Shown: one piece after another, positions 22,251 to 33,518 of the stretch
Layout of the letters: the number at the start of each line of letters is the position of its first letter
How positions within the stretch are numbered: position 1 is the stretch's first letter
Source: Blakeslea trispora
Lineage: Eukaryota > Mucoromycota > Mucoromycetes > Mucorales > Choanephoraceae
DNA: 64,000 nt
Assembly (NCBI GenBank): GCA_025331445.1
Contig: JAIWNE010000070.1
Span: 62,001 to 126,000, forward strand
Direction: 5' to 3'
Made by a program: the position numbers and the translations under genes
Notes under the pieces: model-generated
Told to the model about the DNA's origin: nothing
The model's database searches: none
What the model saw: only the letters and a program-made list of their open reading frames with translations

Positions 22251-23220
22251 TTACTTCTTTTCTTCACTTTCAATTTGCTTGGGAGTGTCATCACGGCCAG
22301 GACCTGATAGAAAAAAAGAATTAGAAAAAGTTAGAGTGAAACGAGTATAGACATCTTCAAGCTTTAACTTTACCATTTTGTTCCCAAGGTGAAAGAGCAC
22401 CTTCAAAGTTTCTGAAAGCTTGAGCCAATTCAACAGGCTCTGAAACAACACGCTTCTTTTCTTCATCGTAACGAACTTCAACATAACCTGTCAAGGGGAA
22501 ATCCTTTCTCAAAGGATGGCCTTCAAAACCATAATCAGTCAAAATACGTCTCAAGTCAGGGTGACCAGTGAAGAAAACACCAAACATGTCATAGGTTTCA
22601 CGCTCTTGCCAGTTGGCACCGTTGAACAAAGGAACAACAGAGGGAACAGGTGAAATCTCGCTAGCGTAAGTCTTTACACGAATACGACCATTGTACTTCA
22701 TACTCAACATGTTGTAAACAACTTCGAAACGGTTGCTACGGGTAGGATAATCAGCAGCTGTAATATCCATGACTGACTTGAATTGAGCGTTGGTGTGATC
22801 ACGCAAGAAAGTCATGACAGGAGTGATAGCAGTAGGGGCAACAAAGATTGTAAGTTCGTCTTTGTAGACACTGAATTGTTGAATAAATTTAGGCATAACG
22901 GACATCAAATATTTGCCGTATTCATGAAGGTCATCGTTGCCAGACTTGAAGTTGGGGTCGGCAGAGACTTTGTTGTACTTCTTCTCAGCAGCTAGTTTCG
23001 TTGTTTCAATCAAAAATTATTTAGTCTTGTTCAGCAGTTCTATTGTGCTAAAAAATACCTTGCAAGCTAACAGAAGTTGTGGCAAAAGAACGGACTGCAG
23101 TAGTGCGAACTATGGTAACGAATTAATGTTGACTGAATGACTTTTTCTCTCTTTTTCTTTACCTGCAGGCATAGTACGAGGAAGGCGCATTAAGCTTGCG
23201 CTGATCAATCTTGATGCCAT
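22251..23220 (-). CDS. NADH:ubiquinone oxidoreductase 30-kDa subunit (NDUFS3/NUO-30), mitochondrial
   Basis: Four exons: 23220-23163, 23109-23059, 22991-22374 and 22303-22251, 259 residues. This is a core subunit of the peripheral arm of complex I. The N-terminus [20 protein letters not shown] then [17 protein letters not shown] is a clear mitochondrial presequence. The conserved core includes [33 protein letters not shown] and the signature [20 protein letters not shown] followed by [16 protein letters not shown]. Exon 4 encodes only the polar tail [17 protein letters not shown]. Presence of complex I excludes Saccharomyces-type yeasts that lost it. Confidence 0.97.
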
Positions 23221-23883
23221 TTTGAAAGAGTGGGGAGTTTTTGCTTGCGACAAAGCAAAGAAAAAAAAAAAGAAATACTTTAAAAAGTGTGTATGCCACA
23301 CTCGTCCGGGACTCCCTCTCAGATTAAAGGGTCGCTCGTGACGTAGATATTGGATTTTGGTTGCGGATATTGATTTTTATGTTGCGGATGGTGAATAATT
23401 TTTTATTTTTTTTTATGTTGCAGATAAGTCATTTTGCGTATTTTTCTTTTGTCTATCAAATACTCTCTTTTTATCAACATGGTGTCACAAGAAATTGCTT
23501 GTATAATTCAGCAAATCAACACTAGGAATCCTTACCAGTAAAAAGCCACTTAAACATAAAGCATACCAACACTTTCAAAACTTGATTTTCAAGGAGCTGC
23601 ATACTACATAGAATGATACCTAAACCCCTTCTTTCCCTACCAATACTTGAAAAAAAAGAACAATGAGAAAGAAAGTTTTGCTCCTGAGGAGACTGCTTGG
23701 CCTAGCAATCTTTAACAAAGGGCTTTTATTATATAATCAAACGTAATGACTATGTAAAGATACACAAAGGATGACAATAAAAGAAAGAGATGCTTTCATC
23801 ACTCATTATGATTTTGGTTGCAAACTTGTTTATTTTGTTTTTGACTTTAACAGCATAAATTGAAAAAAAAACTAAAGTACAAA

Positions 23884-24276
23884 TTAACTGTATTCATCAT
23901 CTCTAGCTCTGAAGCCTCGAGTTCTGTCATGTTCATTTTCGTCCCGTTCTTCCTCATCTTGTTCGTCGTCGTACTCCTCTTCATCGTCTTCCTGTTCTTC
24001 TTCTTTGGGCTGGCTACTGGTTCGTCTTAGTTGATCTTCAATCAGACTAGGGAATGCTCTCTTTCTAAATAGAGCAGAGCCATGATAGCCATCTTTGCGG
24101 ACCACCCCACCTATTGAACTTCTACGCTCAATGTATCTTTTTGAACTTTCCAGATTAGATAAAGTCGATAATTGATTTCCAGCAACCTGGATAGCTCCAA
24201 AACTAGTAGCTGAGCATTCCAACAGAAGGGCAGTAATTATGCTTAGAGATAAAGTGCCAAAACGCATGATTTCCAA
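23884..24276 (-). CDS. Small secreted acidic protein of unknown function
   Basis: A single-exon frame of 130 residues. The N-terminus (MEIMRFGTLSLSIITALLLE followed by CSATSFG) looks like a cleavable signal peptide; the second Met, three codons in, could also start it. The middle has dibasic sites (SSKR, ERR, RKR) that a Kex2-type protease could cut. The last 40 residues are almost all Asp/Glu with Arg (EEEQEDDEEEYDDEQDEEER). I do not recognise a family. The upstream minus-strand region has a TATA-like element. The frame might be fortuitous, but the signal peptide argues against that. Confidence 0.5.
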   Translation of the reverse strand: MEIMRFGTLSLSIITALLLECSATSFGAIQVAGNQLSTLSNLESSKRYIERRSSIGGVVRKDGYHGSALFRKRAFPSLIEDQLRRTSSQPKEEEQEDDEEEYDDEQDEEERDENEHDRTRGFRARDDEYS

Positions 24277-26354
24277 TTCGATGTAATAAAGTAAACAAAT
24301 AGGAAAGAGTGAAAGATTAGGGAAATTATGCTCTCTTTATAAGCATTTTTCTTTGGCGCCTTTTTTCTTCTTCTGTGATTTGAATGTATATAAAGTAAGT
24401 AGGCTTTACATTTAGAGTTCGCATTAACGGGAGTTACTGATGTATCTGTCAGATCCAAAAAAGATGTATTTGCATACCCTTTTTTCTGGAATTCAAATGT
24501 TGTACAGAATGATGGTCAAACCAATAAAGGTGTACATAGCATTTTTGACCTACAAAGATATTTGACTTCATCAAGTATAGGTTATTATACAAAGTAGCTC
24601 TATCCATTAAGGTCATTGTGACGATCAAAAGGTTAATAATAATACTGAATAAATCAATCGCTGTCTTTCCTCCATTTTTATCTGAATTTGAGGTCTTGAA
24701 CTGTCTTGGTGCTTAAATTGGTACAAAGAAAATCAAAAGTTGATCTTAACAATGCTCCTATCGATTATCTACCTTAGACAATCAAAACATGCTTCTTTTT
24801 TTTTTGGCTTCAAGAAATAAAATATTATCACTTTCCCTTTACCTCACCAAACAAGGATTATGCATCATTCCTTTTGTTTCATTTCCAGGATCGTTTGTCA
24901 ACCCTCCCCCCTCGAGGATGAATTCATCTCAAACTATATACTTTATCTCTTTTGATGAAACGCACAGTTACCACCTACATAAGCCTACTTCTTCAAACAA
25001 TCGATTTTTGTTTCTTTTAGCAGATCCCAGACTCGTCATTCCTTGCGGTCCATAAAGATAGAAAAGCGTAAGAGAATGTCTTTTTCTCTCCTCAAATGCG
25101 ATCAAAGCTCTCCATTTTTCACTCCTTTTCTTGTTGCACTTGGGACCAACATATTCTTGTAATTAACAATAAGTATACGAAATCATTCTTTTTTTTTAGA
25201 TAGCTTGAAAGTGACAAGCAATGGTTGAAATTTGACAAAATCAAGCTCATAGGGTTGGCTTGGGTTTTGTGCTAGTTGTGGACATCATTCGATTGACTGC
25301 TATTGCTCATACAAGAAATAATAAATCATAAAGCTGTATTACTCGAAAGACTATCATACAACCATGTCTGAATTATATGCAAAAAAAAATGCAAGCTCTG
25401 TAGTAAAGCAGATAATGCTAAAATTGTCAATATGCAATGTTCCTGTCCTTTTTTTCTAGGATATAGCACGCACATTGGATGATATTGAGAATGCCTGGTT
25501 TGTTAAAGCGCCATTAAGGAATTGAAGGGGAGTTCGACTGTCATCCAAAAGTTGATGTCGGCATAAAAATATGTTGAGCATTGACCCAAGGGGAGGGGGA
25601 GGAACAAGTAAAACATTGTAAATAAAAGTAGTGATGGTTTTTTTCAAACGGTAAACTTAAAAAAGTAATCACAATAGTAAAAGGATAGAGAGACGTAGAT
25701 TGTGACTTGATTTTGCTGAGCCCTTTGCTTCGTATTTGTAAGGTAAAGTAAAAAAGAAAAGCAATTGCAAGTAGGTTGTAGTATTTAAGGGGATTTTTGA
25801 AGTAACACAGGGTATAGATTGGTGAAAATTTTATAGTTTATTAACTTAGAATTCAGACGATGGAGGAAAAAAAGAGAAAGGCAGAGATTCAAGCAAAAGT
25901 AAAGATAGTTATAGAGACTAGTGATGTCTGTAAGTATTATTGTGAAACAAGATAGAAAATAGACTTTTTATTTAGGTGAAGAGAAAAAGTGTTAAACACG
26001 ATAAAAAACTCTTCTTTAGGCAATCTGAGAAGGTATATGGTGGTTCAGATGAGGTAAATACTGTTAAGATACAGTTGGATAGGCACAGTTGGAGACAGAG
26101 ATGGAAGCAGAAATAAAGACAGAAGCAGGGACCCAGCAAGGCATCAGTAAAGGCATCATTAAAGGCAAGTCTTGAGTTGTTTAGTAATAGAGTCACCTCC
26201 GACAACAAAGCAAGACAAGAAAAGTAAGAACGCAGAGGGTAAGCCTTCCTTGACTTACTTTTTAGAATAAGCCAAAGAAGACTCAGTTCTGTTCGCACTA
26301 TCCCAAATCCTTAGCAAACCCCATACCAGTCAACTAACGAGGAATAGTACAAGT

Positions 26355-26573
26355 ATGTCTGTACCCGCTTCCTCTGCCCAGATCCCTACAGGACACGCTC
26401 ATAGTGTTAACAGATCAGGCGGCGTAATTGCCCTCAGTCATTCCGACTTCAGTCCCAATACTAGAAAACGAGAGGTCGTTCGCGAAAATGGACTAGATTC
26501 CGGTCGTAAGCCACTTTATATAGGATCAGGAAAGGCAGCATCAGTCTTTGTCCTTACCCCCCATCAAGCTTGA
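26355..26573 (+). other. Open-frame fragment of unusual composition, possible mobile-element relic
   Basis: A 72-codon frame starting MSVPASSAQIPTGHAHSVNR that is richer in C and G than its surroundings and uses codons (GCC, ATC, CTC, CCC) rare in neighbouring genes. It is preceded by about 300 bp with a similar GA-rich but less AT-rich make-up. It ends abruptly and has no homologue I can name. It could be the 5' end of a truncated retroelement or a transferred fragment. Confidence 0.3.
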
Positions 26574-27339
26574 AGTAGAGGCAGAAGCACCAAGAGAAGA
26601 AGAGAGAGGCAGAGAGAACGAGTAAAAAGGATTTGTAGAGCTTGAAAGCATTTGTAGTTTTGTAGTTTTGTAGATGGAAAGGCACGCGTATTTTCTTCTT
26701 TTTTGTAGATAACGTTTTTTGCTCTTGGTGCAATAATAGACTTGCGTAGATTGCAGATTTTTAGGCTATACACGACAAAGCAAGTTAGATAAGAGCATTA
26801 TTAAAGAAGAGTATTTTGTTACTTGCCTTTGAGGTTGTCTGGGTGACAAAGTTTCAAGATGTAGTTGATTTGACTTTGATAAAGCGAGAGAAAAAGAGGG
26901 AGAAAATGATCATTACGTTCTATTTACTTCAAATACACACTGAAAAAAAACCAGTCATCCAATCAGAGCCTGGCATCTCTCTATTCACTTATCTATCAGT
27001 AAACAAAAAAAAACATGTGATAACCAATAGGATCAGTAAATTAGAGGGCGTTGAGAAGTAAACAAACTAAGAGATGCCATGCTATTTCATGCTGACATTC
27101 ACTCTCCTGTATTTTTAATTGTGACAGCCAAACTCCTCTTTAATTTACAGTGATACTTGTCCAACAAGTCAGATAAGCCTAAAAGATGGCATTCGAGAAA
27201 AGAAGAAGAAGAGTGAAGAATGAGCAAGTATTGCTGTCATCTAAACAAAATAATAACAAGCAGTTTCATTTATACTCATCTGTGCTGAAAAGGCTATATA
27301 TATACATACATACATATATATATAATTTCACAGAAGCTA

Positions 27340-27705
27340 TCAAGCATAGCTTCCTAGTACTGGAAACTGAGATGAAGCCACCCGTTCCTTTAATGGTAGA
27401 CAGTAGAGACCGTTAAATGTAAAGTACCAGTGATTGTTACTATGTAAGTTATATTCTGTAACTTCATTAGCTTGGGTTTGCATGTATGTTTTCTTTTGCT
27501 CTTTTTCTGAGCAATATGTGAAATCAAAATAAGAAAAAAGGAAATCAATGATTGAGACAATCAAATTCTGTTCTTTGTGTGAGGATTGAGTCTTAAGAAA
27601 GTCTTTGGCTTCAATGCCATGTATAACTTGCTTAGAGCATGCTTGACAGCCAAATGAATACAATGAGACAGAATTCTGATATTTTTGGGGCCAAACAAAA
27701 TACAC
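27340..27705 (-). CDS. Hypothetical protein, 121 codons, weak
   Basis: An uninterrupted frame beginning MYFVWPQKYQNSVSLYSFG with two Cys-x2-Cys-like residues (GCQACSK). It is longer than most chance frames in this AT-rich stretch and of normal complexity, but there is no recognised domain, no neighbouring exon and no clear promoter. It may be spurious. Confidence 0.2.
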   Translation of the reverse strand: MYFVWPQKYQNSVSLYSFGCQACSKQVIHGIEAKDFLKTQSSHKEQNLIVSIIDFLFSYFDFTYCSEKEQKKTYMQTQANEVTEYNLHSNNHWYFTFNGLYCLPLKERVASSQFPVLGSYA

Positions 27706-28869
27706 TTTAAAATCAGAAATACAAGCATATTGGAAAGTTCATGTTAATAACAATAATAACCAAAAATAAATACTACATAACAACCTCTCTAATAGGGATA
27801 TACAGCATTTTTATAAACCGTTGCTTATAGTGCAGAATGTCAATATAAAGAGAACACTAGTATACAACAATGGTATCTCAACCCTGTAAATCAAACACAG
27901 CTAATCCTCACAATCCGACAAATAAATCCTTGGTGCTTCCAATTCCAAAAGTACAGCATATGTATTTCTCTCAAGAGAAACCCCATCTTGACAGCTACCT
28001 CAGAGCCCAAACATAAAAAAAAGAACAAGAAAACAAAGTTACACAGTGTTTGGACCCAGGTCTTTGTTGTATACATTGTCCTTTTTAGGAACAATAACAA
28101 ATTATAAAGTCAGATTAGCCATCACGTCGTTAACATATATGGACATATTGATTAACGGTGAGATACGTTCTTATACAAATAAACAGAAAGTACGTTGTGA
28201 TCCAACGTAAGGTAAACACTCAGCTAAGATGCGGGATCCATCATTAGTATAAATAGAGCTAGAAAATGTATATTGAATAAAGACAACTTTCTTTTGGGGT
28301 CTGATTGATTTATTATTGTTATCAATTGTACCGTGAATATCACAGTCTTCATTGGAGACAACAATTCATCTCTCTTTCTTTTTTCTCAGAGTAAATCAAA
28401 CGAGATGTAACCCTTTCGTTCAGATGTTATTATCCAGCACTGGTACTTCTTTCTTTCTTTCTTACAATTGGCTCAAAGGGGTATCAGCATTTATTTAATA
28501 CTTTAGATTTGGCGGATAAGCCACCAATTAATACTTTGAAATTGAGTGTGTGTCTTCTCAAAAATACTCAGTTACTGTAGTGACAAGCATGGCTGGCTAA
28601 CTTGGCTTGTCTTGTGTTGTTCGTTCCAACTATGCTTTGATTCTTTTTTGAACATAACGAGGTCTCAGCTAGAAGTACCTTTTTTCTTTTCTTGCTCCGC
28701 ATAATTTCATGATTTCGGTGTTGGCTATGTGTCACTGCAATTGTAGAGGAGTTCTATATCTAAAGTCATTAGCTGCATGATAAAGCAAGCTCCTTCATAT
28801 TGTCGATTCCCCTTTACTCTCTATTGTATCAGCTATATAAGGAAAGGGAGAGAGAAAGAAAGAAACCAA

Positions 28870-29770
28870 CAATACATATTGAGTGATGTGCTACGTCATC
28901 ATCATGACTGCTTTTGAGAAAGCATGGAGGGAAGGCAATTTTCATATAGAGGAAAAAAAAAATTCGCCCTATTTTTTTTTTCTTTTTCTCTTCAAGGGCA
29001 AGGTGATTCTTGCTATCGCACAGACTGAGGCAGCTCGTTACTGTTTCTTCAGTAATGCACAGTTGCAAGAGAGACCGGCGTGAATGACATCTTTTCGATA
29101 GACGCGTTGGCTGCTGTTATGTTTGAAAGGGTGCCCTCCTGATTTCGTAGCAGTGTTGGACTTTCTCTTTTGCTGATCTCTTTCTCCCTTCTCGCATGAC
29201 TATTCTTTTGCTTTTTAGTCCCCTTCAGTGAGGGAGCAGTAGAGAATAAGAGAGCTAGGAGTTGGAGTTAAAGGGGAGGATACTCTCACTCGGGATGTGA
29301 CAGCTTCACTTTTTTTCTTTCTTTCTTTCTTTTTCGTTAGAGAGAGTTAGAGGGAGAGAGAGAGGGTGATGCCTGGACGTATGCTGGCTACCCTAGTCAA
29401 GTGAGAGCTGTGGTTCTTTGAGCTATGGTTCTTTACTAGGCAGGTTCAGACGTGGATATTAGAAGCAATTCGGGGAGTGCTTATGGAAGATGAAGAGCGG
29501 GGAGGGTACCCCTAGCATACAAGTTATGTTTTCTTCATACGAAATATGACACTCTTTTTCCTTTCGAGTCTTTGCCATATGCGACACTTTGAGGGTATTG
29601 GTTACCTTTGCTCTCATTGCTTGTCGTCAACCCCTAGGGATCCTCAGTAGGACGTTGGTATGGTCTTCCCCTGTTTTACCTTACGAGGTCACTCAGGCGG
29701 TATCTCGCACCGTGAGCTAGAGAAGAGGGTAGATTGAAGTCAACCTCCACGATTGGTTACCCTTGGAAAC
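28870..29770. other. GC-enriched non-coding stretch, possible LTR or other element remnant
   Basis: Compared with the flanks this stretch has fewer A/T runs and more mixed sequence, yet no long open frame on either strand. It contains TGTGACAG near 29296, and just past its end, near 29820, an AATAAATAAA poly-A-like signal, which would suit a solo LTR. I found no matching second LTR, terminal CA or target duplication. Confidence 0.25.
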
Positions 29771-30889
29771 AGTTGCAATAAACTGGCTAATAGACTTCTA
29801 ACATTATGTTGTTATAAATCCAATAAATAAACACTTGTTATAAAATCTTACTTTTCTTTTTTTACTTTTTGCTCGCTAAAGATGCATTTCTTGATCACTT
29901 AATTTTGTTGAATGAATAAGAGTTCAATCAATTCAGTAAATTGTGCCTACATTCAATAAGCATTCTACTGACTGACACTAGGTTGCTCGATTACTGTTAC
30001 TCTTATGTGATCAACCTATCTAAATCTACTGCTTGATCAAACCTAATCTCTGCCTGACTTGGATGGAATGATGAACATCATACCATACATCATGCCTTGG
30101 TATTAACGAATAGATAGCAAAGAACAATCCAACATAGTTTAGCTCAAAATGGTACATTTCAAGTGTACAATGATGACTTTGAAAGAGAGTAGTGTGTTAG
30201 TCTAAAATAACCGCGACGCATTTGAATAAAGTACAAAGAGCTATCAGTAAAAAATATACCATCGTATGTCATAGTAAGTAAGCATAAACCTCATCAAGAA
30301 AAAAAGAACTAAAAGTCATCAAATGCTTGGATGGAATAATGAACATCCTCTACAAATTGACATTTTCATGTATTTCTCAGCCTGTATTATTTAACTCTGC
30401 AAATACATTTGTTTCTATATCAAATGGCATAAATGCATGGCTTAAAGAAGAAAAAAAGAGAGAGAAGAAAAAAGCACTTCTTGCCTTTTCAAAGTGTATT
30501 TTACAATCAAAATAAGCATAAGGCTAGCATCAATCATAAGCCAAAAAAGACTCGAGTGTCAGTCGAGCTGAAAACCAAACTTTGAAAATACTCATGGATA
30601 GCACTTCTTTGATAGTTCCACTACTTTTCTTTGTTCGGAAACCATGGTAAAGGTAATGCTTATAGGAACGGCTTTCATCGACCCCTCTCTGTTTGTAAAT
30701 AACATCGACTTTCATTGGCTGCTTATATTAATTTTGATATCACTTTTGATAGGCTAAAGATGTACATTTTGATTGGCTGTTGAAGGCATTGTACAGCCAA
30801 ATAACAAAGTCAGATCACTTTAAATGGAAAAGAGTAAAGATTTCCATCTTTTTTCTTTTTTTAAAAAAAATATCAACACTAGTTCACCT

Positions 30890-32675
30890 ATGCTTCCACC
30901 TATTACAGACAGTATTGCCGATGGAGTAGGCTCAACACCTATGATTCGCTTAACAAACCAAAACAAAGGCAAGGTATTATAGATCATCATGTTGACAACG
31001 GAACAAGAAAATAACACGCTTCTAGTTAGCTTGCTTGCCAAACTCGAGTTCGCTAACCCTACAGGCAGTAGTAAAGACAGAATTGCTAAATACTTGCTAG
31101 ATGGTATAACAGAGAAATAGCGGATGAAATGCCTGAAGAGAATATTAATCACTTAATCTAGAAAATGAAAAAAAGAATCCTTTTAAGCCCTCAACCGACC
31201 AAAAGAAACGCACCTTGATTATTCCTACTTCTGGTAATTTGGGTATCTCTTTAGCTACCTTGGCTGCCAAAAGAAACTATCGCATTATTGCCATCTTACC
31301 CGAACGTACCTCCAATGATCGCGTTTCTCTTCTGAAAGCATTGGGTGTTGAAATCTTGCGATCACCTAATGAAGTTCAACCTGAGGCACCCGAGAGTGCA
31401 CCCTCTGTAGCTGCTCGACTTGCTGAGCAATTGCCTCATGCTACTGTGTTAGATGAGGTAAAGTCAAATATACGATTCCATCCAAATGTCTTACACCCAA
31501 TTTACACTATAGACACAATTGCGTGATTTGACAGCTTATCATGCATTGGCAGAAGAAATTCTTCAACAGACTAAAATGGCAATTGATTATGTGTTTGTTG
31601 GTGTAGAGTCTGGTGCCTCTATTACGGGTATTGCTCAATACTTAAAATCAAAAATACCTGAAGTGAAGGTAAATCATAAAAGAATAGCATGGAAACAGAA
31701 AGATAACAACCAAGATTATAGGTGATTGGTGTTGTTCCTATGAATTCTACTGTGGGTAGTAACCATACAAATAACAAGGCTGCTCGTCCAGTAAGTTACT
31801 ATTCTTTAGCTTATTGTTTTCTAAGCCATTGATTGACTGTTGTTCAGGATTGGAAAATTGAAGACATAGGCAACAGTTTTATTCCTCAATGTCTAGAAAA
31901 CTCGCTGGTAGATGAATGGGTTCAGATATCTGATAAAGAAGCCTATTCTGTTGCTCGTCGCTTAATCCGAGACCAAGGTATCTTGGGTGGTCCTTCCTCA
32001 GGTGCAGTGATGGCTGCAGCTAGTCGTCATGCTCAAACTGTCATCAGTCATACCACGCATACACCTCAATCTGTCATCATCCTCAATGATGATGCAAAGA
32101 ATTACACCAGTACACTCTTATCGGATGATTGGCTGTTTGGCAACAATTTGGCCGATGACTTGATTGCCGATGAACTCGACTATATCTCTCAAAGTAGATA
32201 CAGAGCAGCCAGTGTAGAAGACCTTCAGTTGCCCTCTGCCATTACTGTGAAGCCGAATGTGTCTATTGCTTATGCACAGGATCTTATGTTTGAACATGAA
32301 TACTCTCAATTGCCTGTCATTCGTGATCGTAAATTGTTAGGCTATGTCTCTATGTCTGGCTTACAAGAACATCTTAAGAATGGCACTGCTAGTTTGGATG
32401 AGCCTGTCGAGAAAGTGATGTTTTCCTTCAAAAAGGCAGGTGGTGCTTCTAAATACCAGGTCATTACGCCTGATACAAGTTTAGCTGATTTAGGTAGGAT
32501 TCAATATAGTCAAAGAGAGAGGGGGAAAAATGAACTGACAGATTGTTCTATTCTAGCTAAATTCTTTGAAAAGAACTCATTTGCAGTAGTCACTGACGCT
32601 GAGAGAAAATGGTGCTTGGGCATTGCCACTAAATATGACTTGATCAGTTTCTTACATCGACGTCAATTCTTTTAA
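30890..32675 (+). CDS. Cystathionine beta-synthase-like protein with C-terminal CBS domains (divergent)
   Basis: Best model: exons 30890-30968, 31026-31103, 31162-31457, 31513-31668, 31722-31790, 31848-32493 and 32557-32675, 480 residues. Fold-type II PLP core: GVGSTPMIRL, LEFANPTGSSKDRIA (Lys for the PLP Schiff base), IPTSGNLGISLA (substrate loop), and GGPSSGAVMAA. Two CBS domains follow (AITVKPNVSIAYAQDLMFEH to the C-terminus), usually the S-adenosylmethionine sensor. It differs from canonical CBS: the phosphate-binding GTGGT loop reads VESGASITG, SGNTG reads SGNLG, and the segment after VIGVVP is short. Activity is therefore uncertain; it may be a paralogue with altered substrate. Intron 1 must be GC-AG (AG|GCAAGG at 30969) to keep the frame, because the nearby GT donor at 30974 does not. 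Confidence 0.8.
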
Positions 32676-32714
32676 ATAAAATCCTCTTTTCTTCTTTTTT
32701 TTTAAATAAAGAAA

Positions 32715-33399
32715 ATGGATAAAATACTTTCTCTGTTAAAAGTAAAGAAACAGAAAGATACTCAAAGCTTTCAGCTAATAACTTATGGGCTAGGACCAAA
32801 ATATCAAAACACCACCACTACAAGACAACAACCAAAACCCTTTTGCACTACTCGATCTAAGTAAGATCAGTCAGAACGCTATTGATCAAGTAAGAGATGA
32901 GTACCTGGCTACCCAAAGAACAGAATCAGTACGCAATGCGACTTCGATTACACCTGAAGTGCTGGCCACCATCAGTCAGATGATCAAAGAAACCAACTTG
33001 CTGACAGTACTGAAGCAGTGTAAAGCAAGACAAGATAAAAAGGAAAAAGAGCTATTTTCTCATAGACTGGCTATTCAACAACAATACAAGAAACAGAAAG
33101 ATAGTGTCATGGCCAAGTAAATATACCCGCTTAGTTTATAACAAACAAAAGGACTTATTCGCTCTAGACAGTTGATAGGCATAGAAGGTAGTGAACGAGA
33201 ATTAAAGGCAATTGACCATGAAATGAACAAAGAGTTACACCGAATGGACCTGCAGATCATCAAGGATATGGATGCTGAAGCCACGTATTTACAGAGAGAA
33301 TTTGTCAAGCTAAATGTGCCATTATTCAAAGTATCTCAAGACCCAAAAGACATTAAGCTACAGCAAAAAGTGCTTTTTATTCTTCAAGACATGATTTAA
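32715..33399 (+). CDS. DGCR6-family coiled-coil protein
   Basis: Three exons: 32715-32741 (MDKILSLLK), 32794-33116 and 33168-33399, 193 residues. It is almost all helix, with heptad-like stretches (VLKQCKARQDKKEKELFSHR; MNKELHRMDLQIIKDMDAEA). The C-terminus, LNVPLFKVSQDPKDIKLQQK followed by VLFILQDM, matches the 'GVPxFxVTxxPxxIxLQxxLLxxI' ending of metazoan DGCR6/gonadal proteins. Their biochemical role is not well established. It begins 39 nt after the CBS-like stop and ends 119 nt before CK2 beta, all on the same strand. Confidence 0.7.
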
Positions 33400-33518
33400 C
33401 AATAAAAGACTGTTCTAGTCATGCATGCTAATTTAAACTCCAGAGAATAAGAGCAAAAATCGTCCCAGATTTAAATTCTCTTTTTTTCTCCTTTTCTTTA
33501 TATATAATTTAAGCTTTG

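Larger units (their letters stand above)
24277..30889. other. 6.6-kb gene-poor region
   Basis: No gene with recognisable protein or consistent exon structure was found. Open frames are short and low-complexity. Two sub-stretches stand out by composition and are listed separately (26355-26573 and about 28870-29770). Around 25260-25510 short Cys-rich and exon-like scraps on the plus strand (GFCASCGHHSIDCYCSYKK; DIARTLDDIENAWFVKAP) are broken by stops and may be relics. An imperfect 20-bp direct repeat (CTTGGATGGAATGATGAACA, one mismatch) occurs at about 30059 and 30328. Confidence 0.5.

Noticed and set aside
24789..25055. 88-codon plus-strand frame
   Set aside because: Low-complexity Phe/Ser/Leu composition from pyrimidine-rich DNA; no start context or homologue.
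25360..25520. Plus-strand spliced frame starting MSELYAKKNASSVVKQ and ending ENAWFVKAPLRN
   Set aside because: Too short and not recognisable; flanking Cys-rich scraps are broken by stops, so I treat it as a possible relic only.
30059..30350. Imperfect 20-bp direct repeat flanking about 270 bp, considered as a target-site duplication
   Set aside because: Too long for a usual duplication and the enclosed sequence has no element features.
30820..31152. Minus-strand 110-codon frame over the 5' end of the CBS-like gene
   Set aside because: Antisense of conserved CBS exons; its own sequence is unremarkable.
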